Shown here: positions 8,355 to 18,271 of the stretch, piece after piece
How the letters are laid out: every line of letters starts with the position of its first letter
Position numbering within the stretch: the stretch's first letter is position 1
Origin: Bacteroidetes bacterium UBA6661
GTDB taxonomy: Bacteria; Bacteroidota; Bacteroidia; AKYH767-A; OLB10
NCBI GenBank assembly: GCA_002455375.1
Contig: DKKR01000069.1
Coordinates: 1 to 37,069 of the forward strand
Length of the DNA: 37,069 nucleotides
Direction of reading: 5' to 3'
Position numbers and translations under genes: made by a program
Notes under the pieces: model-generated
What the model saw: only the letters and a program-made list of their open reading frames with translations
Database searches by the model: none
What the model was told of the DNA's origin: nothing

Positions 8355-8580
8355 GTTTATAAATAATAAAAATACAAATATCGGTATTTTGCTTGCTCAG
8401 CAGTACAAAGTAAACCTTATTTTTGAAATTCAATTTTTAATATTTTAGTGTGCAGAAAATAGTCAGACTTGTGTGAACGAGTTTTATAATAACCCCAATT
8501 TCATTTTTTACATTTCACAAAATCAATAATAAATCAATAAACTTTTATTCAATGATTTCAATCGTCTAAATTTTGAAACT

Positions 8581-8994
8581 ATGTGGTGGTTTTATGCAAT
8601 ACTCTCTGCCTTGTTTGCCTCACTAACGGCATTATTTGCGAAATTAGGTGTGGCAAATATCAATTCAAACCTTGCTACAGGAATCAGGACAATAGTAGTA
8701 GTGTTAATGATTTGGATTATTATTCTGACAAAGGGTGAAACAAAAGGAATCGGTTCGTTATCTAAGCAAAATGTTTTTTTTCTAATCGTTTCAGGCTTAA
8801 CAACAGGTCTTTCTTGGTTATTTTATTTCAAAGCATTGCAGTTGGGCAATTTATCTCAGGTGGCACCAATTGACAAACTAAGCATTGCACTAACCATCAT
8901 TTTAGCTGTAATTTTCTTAGGCGAAACTATGTCGTTGAAAACTACCATAGGTGCAGCTTTAATTATTGCAGGAACCTTGGTGATGATTATTTAG
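8581..8994 (+). CDS. Half-size EamA/DMT-family membrane transporter
   Basis: This 137-residue protein is almost entirely hydrophobic, with about five transmembrane helices. It has the single EamA repeat layout: an N-terminal WFYAILSALFASLTALFAKLG, the signature GLSWLFYFKALQLGNLSQVAPIDKLS, and a C-terminal FLGETMSLKTTIGAALIIAG. Full-length drug/metabolite transporters have two such repeats, so single-repeat members are expected to act as dimers. The substrate is unknown. The gene stands alone, with about 225 bases upstream. The TATTTTTG at 8418-8425 could be a -7 box but is 155 bases from the start. Confidence 0.85.
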   Translation: MWWFYAILSALFASLTALFAKLGVANINSNLATGIRTIVVVLMIWIIILTKGETKGIGSLSKQNVFFLIVSGLTTGLSWLFYFKALQLGNLSQVAPIDKLSIALTIILAVIFLGETMSLKTTIGAALIIAGTLVMII

Positions 8995-9050
8995 TATTTT
9001 TTCCTCTTCTTTTAACCTTCAAACATTCAAGATAATATTGAACGGGGAAT

Positions 9051-9959
9051 TTACAACTTCACCAACCGCTTTTGCAGCACTTTTTTGTCTGACTCCAGCA
9101 GCAGATAATAAGTACCCGGAGCAAGATTTTTTGGAAAAATGGTTAGTTGATCAAGTGCCTGTCTATGCTTGCTGTGATAGACAACTTTGCCAACAATATT
9201 CACCAGTTTAATATCGTATTTCCTGTACAAAAAATCTTCTGAGTGAATGCATATCTGATCGGTGAATGGATTTGGATATAAACTCACATAGTCCTTTTTG
9301 ATTACTTCACTTTCACCAACAACAATTACAGAGTCGCAGTCAACCAAGGTATTGGGCTGATACAATCCTAATGTTGAATCGTTATAACATCTGAAAGCAG
9401 TAATCTGAGGATCGCATAAATTGAATTGCGTAAGCAAAAAATTCATACTGCCAATACCTTCAATAATAGGCCCTTCAAATACAAATGGAATGTGTGATGA
9501 ATCGGCATAAGAAATGTAAAATATTTTGCGGGGATGATTGTTGATGTTAACCATATTTACTGAGTCAACACGAATACGCACTGTGTCTGTAAGTGGTGCG
9601 GGCGGTGGTTGATTAATGGTGTTTGAAACGATGTTCCATATATCACCGGGTTGTGCATTAAAATCATAAAGCATGGTAAATGTGTTGAGATTGTAGAGAA
9701 AACGATAAACAGTATCGTTACTCTGATAAACTGGCAAATAATTAAACCCAACACAAGTAAAAGGGGCAATCTGAAGATTGGTACAAGTAATACCATTTAT
9801 TACAGTGGTTCCTATTGCATTTACTTCAACAGGGCCACATGTATAAGGAAAGGTAACTGCACATTGTGTGTAGTGCCACTGTGCACCTATAGGTGCAAAC
9901 TGTGCTTTAGCTACAAAATAACCACAAGCTATAAGCAATACAAAAATTGTCTTTTTCAT
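9051..9959 (-). CDS. Secreted protein with T9SS type A sorting domain
   Basis: This 302-residue protein has a signal peptide (KKTIFVLLIACGYFVAKAQ). A middle region of about 200 residues is rich in Tyr, Asn and Thr and has no recognised domain. The C-terminal domain of about 80 residues begins VSLYPNPFTDQICIHS, continues through DIKLVNIVGKVVYHS and ends LAPGTYYLLLESDKKVLQKRLVKL. That is the T9SS sorting domain removed or anchored during export across the outer membrane. Its role is unknown. On the minus strand, TATCTTAG (9967-9974) with TTG 19 bases upstream (9994-9996) may be its own promoter, in the 44-base gap after the glycosyltransferase gene. Confidence 0.85.
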   Translation of the reverse strand: MKKTIFVLLIACGYFVAKAQFAPIGAQWHYTQCAVTFPYTCGPVEVNAIGTTVINGITCTNLQIAPFTCVGFNYLPVYQSNDTVYRFLYNLNTFTMLYDFNAQPGDIWNIVSNTINQPPPAPLTDTVRIRVDSVNMVNINNHPRKIFYISYADSSHIPFVFEGPIIEGIGSMNFLLTQFNLCDPQITAFRCYNDSTLGLYQPNTLVDCDSVIVVGESEVIKKDYVSLYPNPFTDQICIHSEDFLYRKYDIKLVNIVGKVVYHSKHRQALDQLTIFPKNLAPGTYYLLLESDKKVLQKRLVKL

Positions 9960-10003
9960 TGCAGTGCTAAGATACTTAAAACATCATGACAAACAAGAAA
10001 TAT

Positions 10004-11092
10004 TTAACCTACCACCTTCTCAAAAATATCGAGATAGTATTTTTTGTTTACATGTAGTGAATATTCTTTTTCAACCTTCTTTCTTCCATTCATTCCAATG
10101 CGTTTTCTCTCTTCAGGATGATTTATCAGGTATTCAATTTTTTCAATCCACTGCTCTTCTGTTCTTACTAAAAACCCTGACTCACCATCATCAATTATTC
10201 TGAAGTTGGTTCCAATTCCTGTTGCAATGGTTGGAATCCCCAGAGCCATATACTGTAATGCCTTGCCCCCACTCTTACCATAAACCCATTGTTCATCAGG
10301 TAGTGGATAGAGACCGATATCAATTTTCTGAAGATCTTTAACTTCTGTTGCTGATTGCCAGGGAATGGTTACACAATCAAAGCCATTAAATTTAAACGTT
10401 GTGTCTCCAATTACCAGGATTCTGATATTACTTTGCCCGGCAAACTTCCGCAGTACTTCTTCCAACAGAAACAAATAGCGACTTGTGCTATGGCTGCCGC
10501 TCCATCCTATTGTTATAACATCATCATTACTGTATTTATTTGCAGGAAGATAAACATCTGTATTGATGGCTACTGAAATATCAGTAATTGCATTGTTATA
10601 TTTCCTTGCAAACGCCTCATTAGAAGGTGTTGAAACAACAATGTGTTTAGCCTTCTGCATCAGGAATGTAATTTTTCTTGTGCCTTTCAATATTTTAATA
10701 AACTTATTGGCTTTAGAAGAATGTCCAAGAAAAACCATGTCATCAATATCGTAAATCATATTTGAATTGAGGAGTACAAAAAGTTTTTCGAACAGCGGCA
10801 ATCCAAAGGGCGTTACCCATAAAAAAATATACACGGCATCATAGCGCCAAAGGGTAAATAATTGCAAAAATCGTTTGATGTAGCCAAACAAAGTCCAAAA
10901 AATCTTTTCGGGAATATTTCCGGGCTTATAAACAATGTTGTTAAAACGATAAGTCATGAAAGATGACACCTGAATATCATATCCTTCCTTTCTGAACAAG
11001 TTCAGATATTGTTCATAGCGCAAACGTTGTCCCGGTGCTGTATCTTCAGGATAAGGGCAAATCAGCAGAATTTTCTTTTTATTTTGGCTCAT
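10004..11092 (-). CDS. Glycosyltransferase family 4 protein
   Basis: This 362-residue cytosolic protein has the two Rossmann-like halves of a GT-B enzyme. The N-terminal half starts KKILLICPYPEDTAPGQRLRY. The C-terminal half includes ITIGWSGSHSTSRYL, IGLYPLPDEQWVYGKSGGK, the LQYMALGIPTIATGIG nucleotide-sugar binding segment and GFLVRTEEQW. GT4 enzymes use nucleotide sugars (or similar donors) to build polysaccharide or lipid-linked glycans. Donor and acceptor cannot be predicted. A minus-strand TATTTTTG (11135-11142) lies in the 65-base gap after the next gene, so it may be transcribed separately as well as within the same-strand cluster. Confidence 0.85.
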   Translation of the reverse strand: MSQNKKKILLICPYPEDTAPGQRLRYEQYLNLFRKEGYDIQVSSFMTYRFNNIVYKPGNIPEKIFWTLFGYIKRFLQLFTLWRYDAVYIFLWVTPFGLPLFEKLFVLLNSNMIYDIDDMVFLGHSSKANKFIKILKGTRKITFLMQKAKHIVVSTPSNEAFARKYNNAITDISVAINTDVYLPANKYSNDDVITIGWSGSHSTSRYLFLLEEVLRKFAGQSNIRILVIGDTTFKFNGFDCVTIPWQSATEVKDLQKIDIGLYPLPDEQWVYGKSGGKALQYMALGIPTIATGIGTNFRIIDDGESGFLVRTEEQWIEKIEYLINHPEERKRIGMNGRKKVEKEYSLHVNKKYYLDIFEKVVG

Positions 11093-11157
11093 AAATTATT
11101 GTTGTCTGTAAAAACAACGTCAGCAAATTGTCTGCAAAAATAAAGATGATTTTGTAA

Positions 11158-12375
11158 TTATTGTTTTTGCATTTTGTCATACGCCTGCGCATATAGTTTA
11201 ACTCCACTTTCCAATGCAAATACAGAGCGAGATTGTTCTCTGATATTTTCTCTTGGAATCTGAATCAGTTCAATTGCCTTTATTGCAACAGATTGCATTT
11301 CATCTTCTGTAAAACCATGAATAACTACACCTGTCTTTGTTTCATTAATGATGCGCTCCACATCTCCTACACCACTATTACAAATCAATGGAACACCTGC
11401 AGCAAGCATTTCCCCCATCTTGGTTGGGGAACTGCTTAATTTTGAAAAACAAGGTTTTATAAATGATATTCCCAGATGAGTAATTGAAAGATATTGTGGC
11501 ACCTGCTGTCGTGTTGCGCTCACCACCTTGATAAAATCTGAATTTATTCCCAATTTTTTTGCTGAATCATAAACCATTGATGGTGGTTCAGGTGTCATAA
11601 TTAACAAGCGGAATGAATTATCCTGAATGTTCAACTGTTTAAACATAGCCATCATCTCATCAAACATATACCATGTTCCTATTGAACCGAGATAACATAA
11701 TATCTTGTTTGATTCTTCAAAACCAAGTTGCCTGAGCAGTGCAATATCTCTTGGTAAGGGCTTGAACAAATCATAGTCAGAACAGCATGGAATTATAGAA
11801 AACTTATTTATTTGTTCGCTACTGACACTCATTTTTTTAATTTCATTCAACCCTGCATGTGTGAGACTGATATTCAAGTCTGACTCATTGAAAAACTGCA
11901 GTTCTTTTTTCTTGAAATAGTTATAAATGATTCTATAAACAGGATTTTTAATATTCCATAAATCACCGTCAATGCGTTCATCAGGCCAGAAGCCGCGCAT
12001 GTCAAAAATAAATTGGGTGCCAAACTTCTTTTTCATATCCTGTCCTATCATGGCAGAGAGATAACTTCGACAATGCACTGCATCATACTTATTTTCTCTG
12101 TGCAGACTGTATGCTTTTCTGTACATTCTGACAACATCTAAAACAGATGATAACACAGGTGGTCTTTTTGTATAGGGCAATGGGTGCCATCCTATGTTTA
12201 AAGAATCAAGTAACTTTCTTATTTCTGCTTCTTTAGCTTTAAACTTATCGGGCTTTTCACAACTGATAATATCAAAATGATGACCATATCCGGTGAGTCC
12301 TTTCAGGTAAGGAATTACCTGTGACTGCCCAAGGTTATCTGTCATTCCATCATAGGAAATATAAAGTACATTCAT
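11158..12375 (-). CDS. Glycosyltransferase family 4 protein
   Basis: This 405-residue GT-B-type protein has an N-terminal acceptor domain (MNVLYISYDGMTDNLGQSQV, then FDIISCEKP and YDAVHCRSYLSA). The C-terminal donor domain (about residues 200-380) contains ILCYLGSIGTWYMFDEMM, KMGEMLAAGVPLICNSGVGD and the VVIHGFTEDE tail. It has no signal peptide or transmembrane helix, so it acts at the cytoplasmic face on a lipid-linked or soluble acceptor. It lies between another GT4 gene and an outer-membrane barrel gene on the same strand. A TATTTTTG box at 12384-12391 on the minus strand would give a near-leaderless transcript; its -33 partner is not clear. Confidence 0.85.
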   Translation of the reverse strand: MNVLYISYDGMTDNLGQSQVIPYLKGLTGYGHHFDIISCEKPDKFKAKEAEIRKLLDSLNIGWHPLPYTKRPPVLSSVLDVVRMYRKAYSLHRENKYDAVHCRSYLSAMIGQDMKKKFGTQFIFDMRGFWPDERIDGDLWNIKNPVYRIIYNYFKKKELQFFNESDLNISLTHAGLNEIKKMSVSSEQINKFSIIPCCSDYDLFKPLPRDIALLRQLGFEESNKILCYLGSIGTWYMFDEMMAMFKQLNIQDNSFRLLIMTPEPPSMVYDSAKKLGINSDFIKVVSATRQQVPQYLSITHLGISFIKPCFSKLSSSPTKMGEMLAAGVPLICNSGVGDVERIINETKTGVVIHGFTEDEMQSVAIKAIELIQIPRENIREQSRSVFALESGVKLYAQAYDKMQKQ

Positions 12376-12439
12376 AAACCGTCCAAAAATATTGCATTTG
12401 AAGCGAATTCAGATGTATTGACAAACGAAAGAATAAACA

Positions 12440-15058
12440 TTACATGCTCATATCTTGCATGCCTTCAGTATTTATTTTCTGATTTTTTCTTTTGAAAAGT
12501 GAAGTGTCGAATTTTCCAAAACGATAACTGAAGTTAAGTCTGAAAATCTGTGCATCACGCTTCCGCCAGCTATCCTGTATATAAAAATCAGATTCTGAAT
12601 GTACATCATTAACTCTTGTCTTGAAAATGTCTGAAACGTTTAGTGTAAGCGATGCAGCTTTGTCTTTCAGGAAATCATAACGCAACCCTGCATCAACACC
12701 ATAATTTGGCCTTATAAAGCCTTGTGCTGTATTTTGTGTTCCACCCATAAACCCTCGTCCTCCGCCACCATTATTTATTTGCAAAGCTGTTTTAGATTGA
12801 TAATCACCGGAAAGACTAACAGAAAAATTCTTTGGTAATTTAATGTTTAGATTGAGTTTGGCAAACCAGCTAAACTGTTCAACTTTTAGATTTGACTCAA
12901 TATTCTTTCCATTAATTACACTCTGATAAGCATTAATATTTGAAGTAATGTCGAGCCAGCCCTTAATATTATTTTGTGCAGTCAATTCTATACCATAAGC
13001 ATAGCTTGTGTTGGCATTACGGAAAGTGCTTACCAACACATTTCGACCCAATATAGTATCAGCTTCATAGCTCAGATAACGTGTAATAACACCATCCGTC
13101 TGTTTATAATAAACTGATGCCATGAGTGTATTCTTACGACTCAAAGTTTGCATGGCTGACAATTCTATTGAATGTGTAAACTCAGGTTTCAATCCTGGGT
13201 TTCCTTTGCTGATGTTTAAAGAATCGGAATAATCAGAATAAGGAATGATCTGAAAAAAGTTAGGCCTGTTTATTCTACGTGAATAGTTTATCTGTAAATC
13301 TGTCTTGTTATTCAGTTTATAGCTAGCCGATGCACTGGGAAACAAACTAACAGGATAATTTGTACTAAACTTCTGACCCGTTTGTGTAAGCTCACCTTCA
13401 TAGAACGAGCTTTCTGCTCTTAGTCCTGCCTGCAGCGATAATTTTTCGAATGACTTACTGTAGGTTGCATAAGCTGCATAAACCTGATCTATATACTGAT
13501 AATTTGCTGTTTGGTTAGGTACTAAAATATATTGTTGCTGCGAATCATCAAAAATAAAATTCTGATTAACACTGCTGTAATCGCGCATGGCACCACGTAA
13601 ACCTGTTTCAATTTTTGATTTTTTATCAAGTGGGAAATCCATATCGGTTTGTGCTGTAACAAATGTGTTTTCACCTTCAATACTTTGCTTTTGCAGAATG
13701 GGATTGCCGAAAGCTTCGCCACTACCTAAATAATTTTGTGTACTGTAGTTCCCTCCCATATCACTTTTTACAGAGTTGAAATTTACATCTGCAGTAAGTT
13801 CTTTACCTTCTTGTGGGAAAAGACGTTTGTAGGCAACTGTGCCCCCTGTATTTTTAAACTCGCGCTTGCTTGAAGACTCTCTGTCTGACAACGAAGATGA
13901 TGTGTAACCCGGAAATAAAGTATCTGTTTTCGTTTGCAGGAACTCTAATGGTTTAAAATATCCATTCATATAACTACCCGAAACAGTTATGGTATTTCTG
14001 TTATCTAAAAAAATATCAGCTCCCGAACGAATAAATCCAAAGTAGCCATTACTGGAGTTTTCATTGCTCTGGCTTATAAAATTATTGGGAGTTGAACCAA
14101 GTGTTTGCCTCTCGGTTAGTCCTGTCCCTTTTGATTTACGTTGGTTTAGGTTACCACTTAAAAACACGTTCACTTTTCCCTCGCGCACATTAAAATCGCC
14201 TCCTAAATTTATTCTTCCTCTTGAATCTGCACCGGCACGAACCATTCCGTTATAACCAATACGTCTGTTTTTTTTCAATACAATGTTTAATATACCAGCC
14301 ATGCCTCCGCTGGCATCGTACTTTGCTGATGGGTTTGTAATAATTTCTACTTCCTGTATAGCATCTGCAGGAATCTGATCTACGGTTAAAGTTGTTGGGC
14401 GACCATCAACAAATATCTGTGGTGCAGCATTACGTAAAGTTACATTTCCATCCATATCCACATTCACACTGGGCACTTGTTTCAGCACATCTTCTGCCGT
14501 GCCTCCTGTTGCGATTGGATTTTTTTCAACATTAAAAACTTTCTTGTCGGGGCGTAATTCTAAAATCGGAGCAGTGCCATCAATCTGAACTTCCTGAAGT
14601 GCAACCACATTAGGTTCAATCTTTATGTTACCTAAATCTTTATCTATAGCATTGAGAGCCTGCTGCCAGTTAGTTCCTTGAGCACCGCCTTGAGGCATTT
14701 TTATTTCAAACTTTACTTTTTGCTCGTAAGGTTTGTAACCCATTGCAGCAATTTTAAATGTCAGTTCACCCATTACAGGTAATTGCTCCAAGCTAAAATC
14801 TCCATTGCCCTGTGTTAGTTGTCCGTTAAGAATATTTTCTTTTAATGTGCCTGTGCTGTCCTTTTTAAAAACAGAAACCTGCACTGCAGCAAATTCAACA
14901 GGTTTATTGGTTTTTGAATCCATAACCTTACCATACAGACGGCCCGCATTCATTCCCTTCTGCATCATCTGTTGCATTTGTGCATGTACTTTGTTTATAC
15001 TTATCAAACTCAACAAAACAACAAACACGCTTCTATAATAATTCAAAACTTTATCCAT
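12440..15058 (-). CDS. TonB-receptor-like outer-membrane beta-barrel protein
   Basis: This 872-residue protein begins at ATG 15058. An in-frame start at 15088 would put a very basic stretch before the signal peptide (VFVVLLSLISINKVHAQ). Next comes a carboxypeptidase-like regulatory domain (about residues 40-130: LYGKVMDSKTNKPVEFAAV to GYKPYEQKV). A plug-like domain follows (about 160-270: EDVLKQVPSVNVDMDG, IFVDGRPTTL, IEVEIITNPS-like stretch, GGMAGILNIVLKK), and then a long barrel of about 580 residues with alternating strands and YSRRINRPNF. This order is that of the outer membrane beta-barrel family (OMP_b-brl_3) related to TonB-dependent receptors. No clear TonB box is visible. The cargo is unknown; it lies between glycan genes but need not be functionally linked. 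Confidence 0.85.
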   Translation of the reverse strand: MDKVLNYYRSVFVVLLSLISINKVHAQMQQMMQKGMNAGRLYGKVMDSKTNKPVEFAAVQVSVFKKDSTGTLKENILNGQLTQGNGDFSLEQLPVMGELTFKIAAMGYKPYEQKVKFEIKMPQGGAQGTNWQQALNAIDKDLGNIKIEPNVVALQEVQIDGTAPILELRPDKKVFNVEKNPIATGGTAEDVLKQVPSVNVDMDGNVTLRNAAPQIFVDGRPTTLTVDQIPADAIQEVEIITNPSAKYDASGGMAGILNIVLKKNRRIGYNGMVRAGADSRGRINLGGDFNVREGKVNVFLSGNLNQRKSKGTGLTERQTLGSTPNNFISQSNENSSNGYFGFIRSGADIFLDNRNTITVSGSYMNGYFKPLEFLQTKTDTLFPGYTSSSLSDRESSSKREFKNTGGTVAYKRLFPQEGKELTADVNFNSVKSDMGGNYSTQNYLGSGEAFGNPILQKQSIEGENTFVTAQTDMDFPLDKKSKIETGLRGAMRDYSSVNQNFIFDDSQQQYILVPNQTANYQYIDQVYAAYATYSKSFEKLSLQAGLRAESSFYEGELTQTGQKFSTNYPVSLFPSASASYKLNNKTDLQINYSRRINRPNFFQIIPYSDYSDSLNISKGNPGLKPEFTHSIELSAMQTLSRKNTLMASVYYKQTDGVITRYLSYEADTILGRNVLVSTFRNANTSYAYGIELTAQNNIKGWLDITSNINAYQSVINGKNIESNLKVEQFSWFAKLNLNIKLPKNFSVSLSGDYQSKTALQINNGGGGRGFMGGTQNTAQGFIRPNYGVDAGLRYDFLKDKAASLTLNVSDIFKTRVNDVHSESDFYIQDSWRKRDAQIFRLNFSYRFGKFDTSLFKRKNQKINTEGMQDMSM

Positions 15059-15301
15059 CTTTTTCTTCTTAAAATAAATCAATGGCAAATTAAAAGTATT
15101 TAGAAAAAACTTTAATTCTATAAAACTTAATTTAATTGCAACAATAACACTTTTTTGCTCTTTAAAGTTTGAAGGGATTTAAAACTTATTTTACAGAATG
15201 AAAACTCATTTTAAAATCATTTATTTTCGCTCAAACTAGAGAAAATTTAACAACCATTAACACAAGAATAAAAAAACATTAAAAGTCCTCAAACATGCTA
15301 C

Positions 15302-15892
15302 CTACCTGATAATTTTCAGAACTGTTTCTGCAATAATTTTCAGGTCGGTTATCAAACCTGCTTCTTGTATATACTTTAGATTGAGTGCTAATTTATGTGG
15401 CATAATTTCCTGCACATAGGTCATTTCAGGGTCTGCTGACTGAGCTAAAATTTCATTCTCATTGCTGTAATGAATGCTTGCATAGTCGGTAATTCCGGGT
15501 TTAACATTCAACACCTTTAGTTGCTCATCTGAATAACGTGACACGTATTTACGCACTTCCGGTCTTGGACCAACAAGACTCATCTGGCCTACAAGTACAT
15601 TAAACAATTGGGGTAGCTCATCTAATTTATACCTACGCAGAAAAAATCCTGCGTTTGTTATTCTTGGGTCGCGACCACCTACAGTGAGTAATCCCTTACT
15701 GTCGGAATCAGGATGCATCGTCCTGAATTTAAGAATACCAAAATCTTTTCCTCCCTTGCCAACTCTCATTTGTCTGTAAATAATACTACCCCTGCTATCG
15801 GCCTTAACCCATAGTGCAATGAGCAGTAACAATGGCAAGAGTATCACAATTGCTAAAAACGAAATAATTAAATCAACACACCGTTTGATCAT
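15302..15892 (-). CDS. Initiating sugar-phosphate transferase (monotopic phosphoglycosyltransferase)
   Basis: This 196-residue protein is the short form of the bacterial sugar transferase family. It moves a sugar-1-phosphate from a nucleotide sugar to undecaprenyl phosphate to start polysaccharide or glycoprotein glycan synthesis. One N-terminal hydrophobic membrane hairpin is seen (about residues 8-29). It is followed by the family blocks ILKFRTMH (53-60), RYKLDELPQLFNVLVGQMSL (88-106) and SLVGPRPE (105-112), which hold the catalytic Asp-Glu pair (DE at 91-92), and by VKPGITDYAS. The specific sugar is not predictable. It shares strand with two GT4 genes downstream, though the barrel gene lies between them. 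Confidence 0.93.
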   Translation of the reverse strand: MIKRCVDLIISFLAIVILLPLLLLIALWVKADSRGSIIYRQMRVGKGGKDFGILKFRTMHPDSDSKGLLTVGGRDPRITNAGFFLRRYKLDELPQLFNVLVGQMSLVGPRPEVRKYVSRYSDEQLKVLNVKPGITDYASIHYSNENEILAQSADPEMTYVQEIMPHKLALNLKYIQEAGLITDLKIIAETVLKIIR

Positions 15893-15962
15893 GATGCAAA
15901 GATAACCGCTGTAACGCTACCTGACGGGAATTAAATTATATTCGAAAAAACCGGTTAACCTT

Positions 15963-17303
15963 TTAAAGCAATTCTCCGGCAAGGTTTGCCAACTCACTGC
16001 GTTCACCTTTTTCCAATGTGATATGAGAATAGAGGTGCGAATTTTTCATCTTATCAATTACATTGCTCAGGCCATTACTATGTGCATCAAGATATGGTGT
16101 ATCTATCTGAAACACATCACCTGTGAAAATTATTTTAGTTCCTTCGCCAGCACGGGTAATGATAGTTTTTACCTCATGAGGTGTCAGATTCTGAGCTTCG
16201 TCAATAATGAAACAAATATTACTTAAGCTACGTCCGCGGATATACGCCAAAGGTGTGATGTGTAATTTCTCATTCTCCACCATATCAGAAATTTTCTGAT
16301 ATTCTTTGTCTGTTTCGCGATACTGGCTTTGGATGTATTTCAGGTTATCCCACAATGGCTCCATGTAGGGATTAATTTTTGATTTTATGTCACCCGGCAG
16401 GTAACCAATGTCTTTATTGCTGAGTGGAACTATTGGACGTGCAAGATATATCTGACGGTAATTCATTTTTTGTTGCATAGCCGATGCTAATGCAATTAAT
16501 GTTTTGCCTGTACCGGCTACACCCTGAACAGTCACCAGCAAAACATTCGGATTCATGACTGCATGCATAGCAAAAGCCTGCTCGGCATTGCGAGGTTTTA
16601 TACCATAAGCATGATCTTTATGAATACGTTCTATTCTATCTGTTATAGGATTGTAAAACGCCAATGCAGAAGAACCTTCTGCCTTACTTTTGAGAATATA
16701 ATAATGATTGGCAACAGGACGTGATTTTACCAAATCCTTCCACTTACAATAGCCATCTTGATACAATGCATCAATTAACTTTTTTGAAACATTGTTCAAC
16801 TCTGATTTACCGGTGTAAAGGCCTTCAATATCTTTAATTTTTCCGGTCATATAATCCTCTGCCTGCAGGCCAAGTGATTTAGCTTTCAGTCGCAGATTGA
16901 TATCTTTACTGACAAGAACAATGTTTCGCTCATCGGTTTCATGCTTCAATGCCAGAGCTGCGTTAATTATGTTATGATCAGCTTTTTTCTCACCGAAAAC
17001 TTTATTGGCATCTACACCATTTCCACTCTCATCCATCAGTACTTTAAACTTTCCTTTGGTAGAGCCATTGAGCGGAATCCAGTCGCCAAGTGATGCACCC
17101 GAACTTAACTTATCGAGTGATCTGATAAACTCGCGAGCTTCGAAATTGATTACGTCATTTCCCTTTTTAAAACGATCTATCTCTTCGAGTACCGTTATGG
17201 GGATGGCCACATTGTGTTCTTTAAAGTTAGTTATTGCGTTGTGGTCGAAAAGGATGCAAGAGGTATCGAGTACGAATACTTTGCGATCTTGTTTTTTTGC
17301 CAT
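15963..17303 (-). CDS. PIN domain - PhoH family ATPase
   Basis: This 446-residue cytosolic protein has an N-terminal PIN nuclease-like domain (about residues 8-150). Candidate metal ligands are Asp13 in VLDTSC, Glu40/41 in VLEEIDRFK, Asp109 and Asp134. A PhoH ATPase domain follows (about 235-446), with Walker A GVAGTGKT (261-268), ARPIVPLSNKDIGYLPGD, Walker B FIIDEAQN and IIFTGD. PhoH-PIN fusions (PhoH2 type) are reported to unwind and cleave RNA. The role in this organism is not indicated by its neighbours. A good promoter-like pair lies just upstream (17327-17357). Confidence 0.92.
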   Translation of the reverse strand: MAKKQDRKVFVLDTSCILFDHNAITNFKEHNVAIPITVLEEIDRFKKGNDVINFEAREFIRSLDKLSSGASLGDWIPLNGSTKGKFKVLMDESGNGVDANKVFGEKKADHNIINAALALKHETDERNIVLVSKDINLRLKAKSLGLQAEDYMTGKIKDIEGLYTGKSELNNVSKKLIDALYQDGYCKWKDLVKSRPVANHYYILKSKAEGSSALAFYNPITDRIERIHKDHAYGIKPRNAEQAFAMHAVMNPNVLLVTVQGVAGTGKTLIALASAMQQKMNYRQIYLARPIVPLSNKDIGYLPGDIKSKINPYMEPLWDNLKYIQSQYRETDKEYQKISDMVENEKLHITPLAYIRGRSLSNICFIIDEAQNLTPHEVKTIITRAGEGTKIIFTGDVFQIDTPYLDAHSNGLSNVIDKMKNSHLYSHITLEKGERSELANLAGELL

Positions 17304-17326
17304 GCTAAAACTTGTTTGGTCTATGA

Positions 17327-17357
17327 CAAATATATGACCGGCACTATAAGGTGAAAA
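17327..17357 (-). promoter_or_regulatory. Candidate promoter for the PIN-PhoH gene
   Basis: On the minus strand, an exact TAnnTTTG box (TATATTTG, plus 17327-17334) has a TTTTC (plus 17353-17357) about 18 bases upstream as a weak -33 element. The predicted transcript start leaves about 15 bases before the start codon at 17303. Confidence 0.4.
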
Positions 17358-17446
17358 CTTAATTCATTGCTTAAATTACACAAAGACTTGTTAATAACAG
17401 ACTGACTCCAGACGACTTATTTTATCTCAGTCATAGGAATTGAAAC

Positions 17447-18232
17447 TTACCAATGATTTGGCAAATGATTGTTGGTTTTAACATTAAGAAATGGATACAC
17501 AATCTTTGTAAGATACAACCCGCATGCAGGTGCTGCATGTCCTGCTTTTTGTCTGTTGCGTGCAGTAATAATATTTTCAAAGTCGTTGAGGCTGATCTTT
17601 CCAATTCCTACATCAGTCATTGTTCCAACCAATGCACGCACCATACCTCTTAAAAATCTGTCGGCAGTAATTTCAAACATTAATTTCCCTTTACTTTCTG
17701 ACCATTTTGCATTAGCAATTCTACACTGACTTGTCTTACTCTGCGCTCTTGATTTGCAAAAACTATTAAAGTCATCATGTTTTAAAAGTATTTCAGCCGC
17801 CTTCTGCATGAGTGAAACATCAAACCTCCGGTAATAACATCCAGAAAACTCCTCTAAAAAGCCATTTTTATAAGTGTGGATATAGTATTGATAAGTACGA
17901 CTTATTGCATCATATCGGGCATGAGAATCTTTATCAACAACATGCAGGTCTAATATAGTGATATCACCAGGCAAAATTCCATTCAGCTGATAAAGAAAAT
18001 TTTTATGATCTTCAATTTCAGGAGTATCAAAATGTGCAAAAAACTGTGTAGCATGAACACCAGTATCTGTACGGCCACAGCCTGTAGTTTCAATTGGTTT
18101 CAGTGCAGAACCATTGATTAGCAGACCCAATGCTTCGTTAATTTTCTGCTGCACAGCAACTGCATTCTTCTGAATTTGCCAGCCACTATAATGCGTACCT
18201 TTAAAAAATAATTCAAGAAAGTATCGTTGCAT
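17447..18232 (-). CDS. truA: tRNA pseudouridine(38-40) synthase
   Basis: TruA isomerises uridines 38-40 in the tRNA anticodon stem-loop. The 261-residue protein shows the N-terminal RYFLELFFKGTHYSGWQIQ, catalytic Asp56 in GCGRTDTGVHA, the SHARYDAISRTYQYYI block, DFNSFCK and the FLRGMVRALVGTMTDVG motif. I use the ATG at 18232; a TTG three codons upstream is also in frame but is less likely. A TATTTTTG box (minus strand, plus 18239-18246) lies immediately before this ATG, so the message may be leaderless. It is divergent from the moxR-bat operon. Confidence 0.95.
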   Translation of the reverse strand: MQRYFLELFFKGTHYSGWQIQKNAVAVQQKINEALGLLINGSALKPIETTGCGRTDTGVHATQFFAHFDTPEIEDHKNFLYQLNGILPGDITILDLHVVDKDSHARYDAISRTYQYYIHTYKNGFLEEFSGCYYRRFDVSLMQKAAEILLKHDDFNSFCKSRAQSKTSQCRIANAKWSESKGKLMFEITADRFLRGMVRALVGTMTDVGIGKISLNDFENIITARNRQKAGHAAPACGLYLTKIVYPFLNVKTNNHLPNHW

Positions 18233-18271
18233 AGCGTACAAAAATAAGTTATCTGATTATGTACTGAATAG

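Noticed and set aside
9026..9042. Terminator between the EamA and T9SS cargo genes
   Set aside because: TTCAA/TTGAA gives only a 5-bp AT-rich stem with no T-run after it.
15949..15956. Operator at the AACCGGTT palindrome after the PIN-PhoH gene
   Set aside because: An 8-base palindrome alone is expected by chance, and it has no second copy or promoter next to it.
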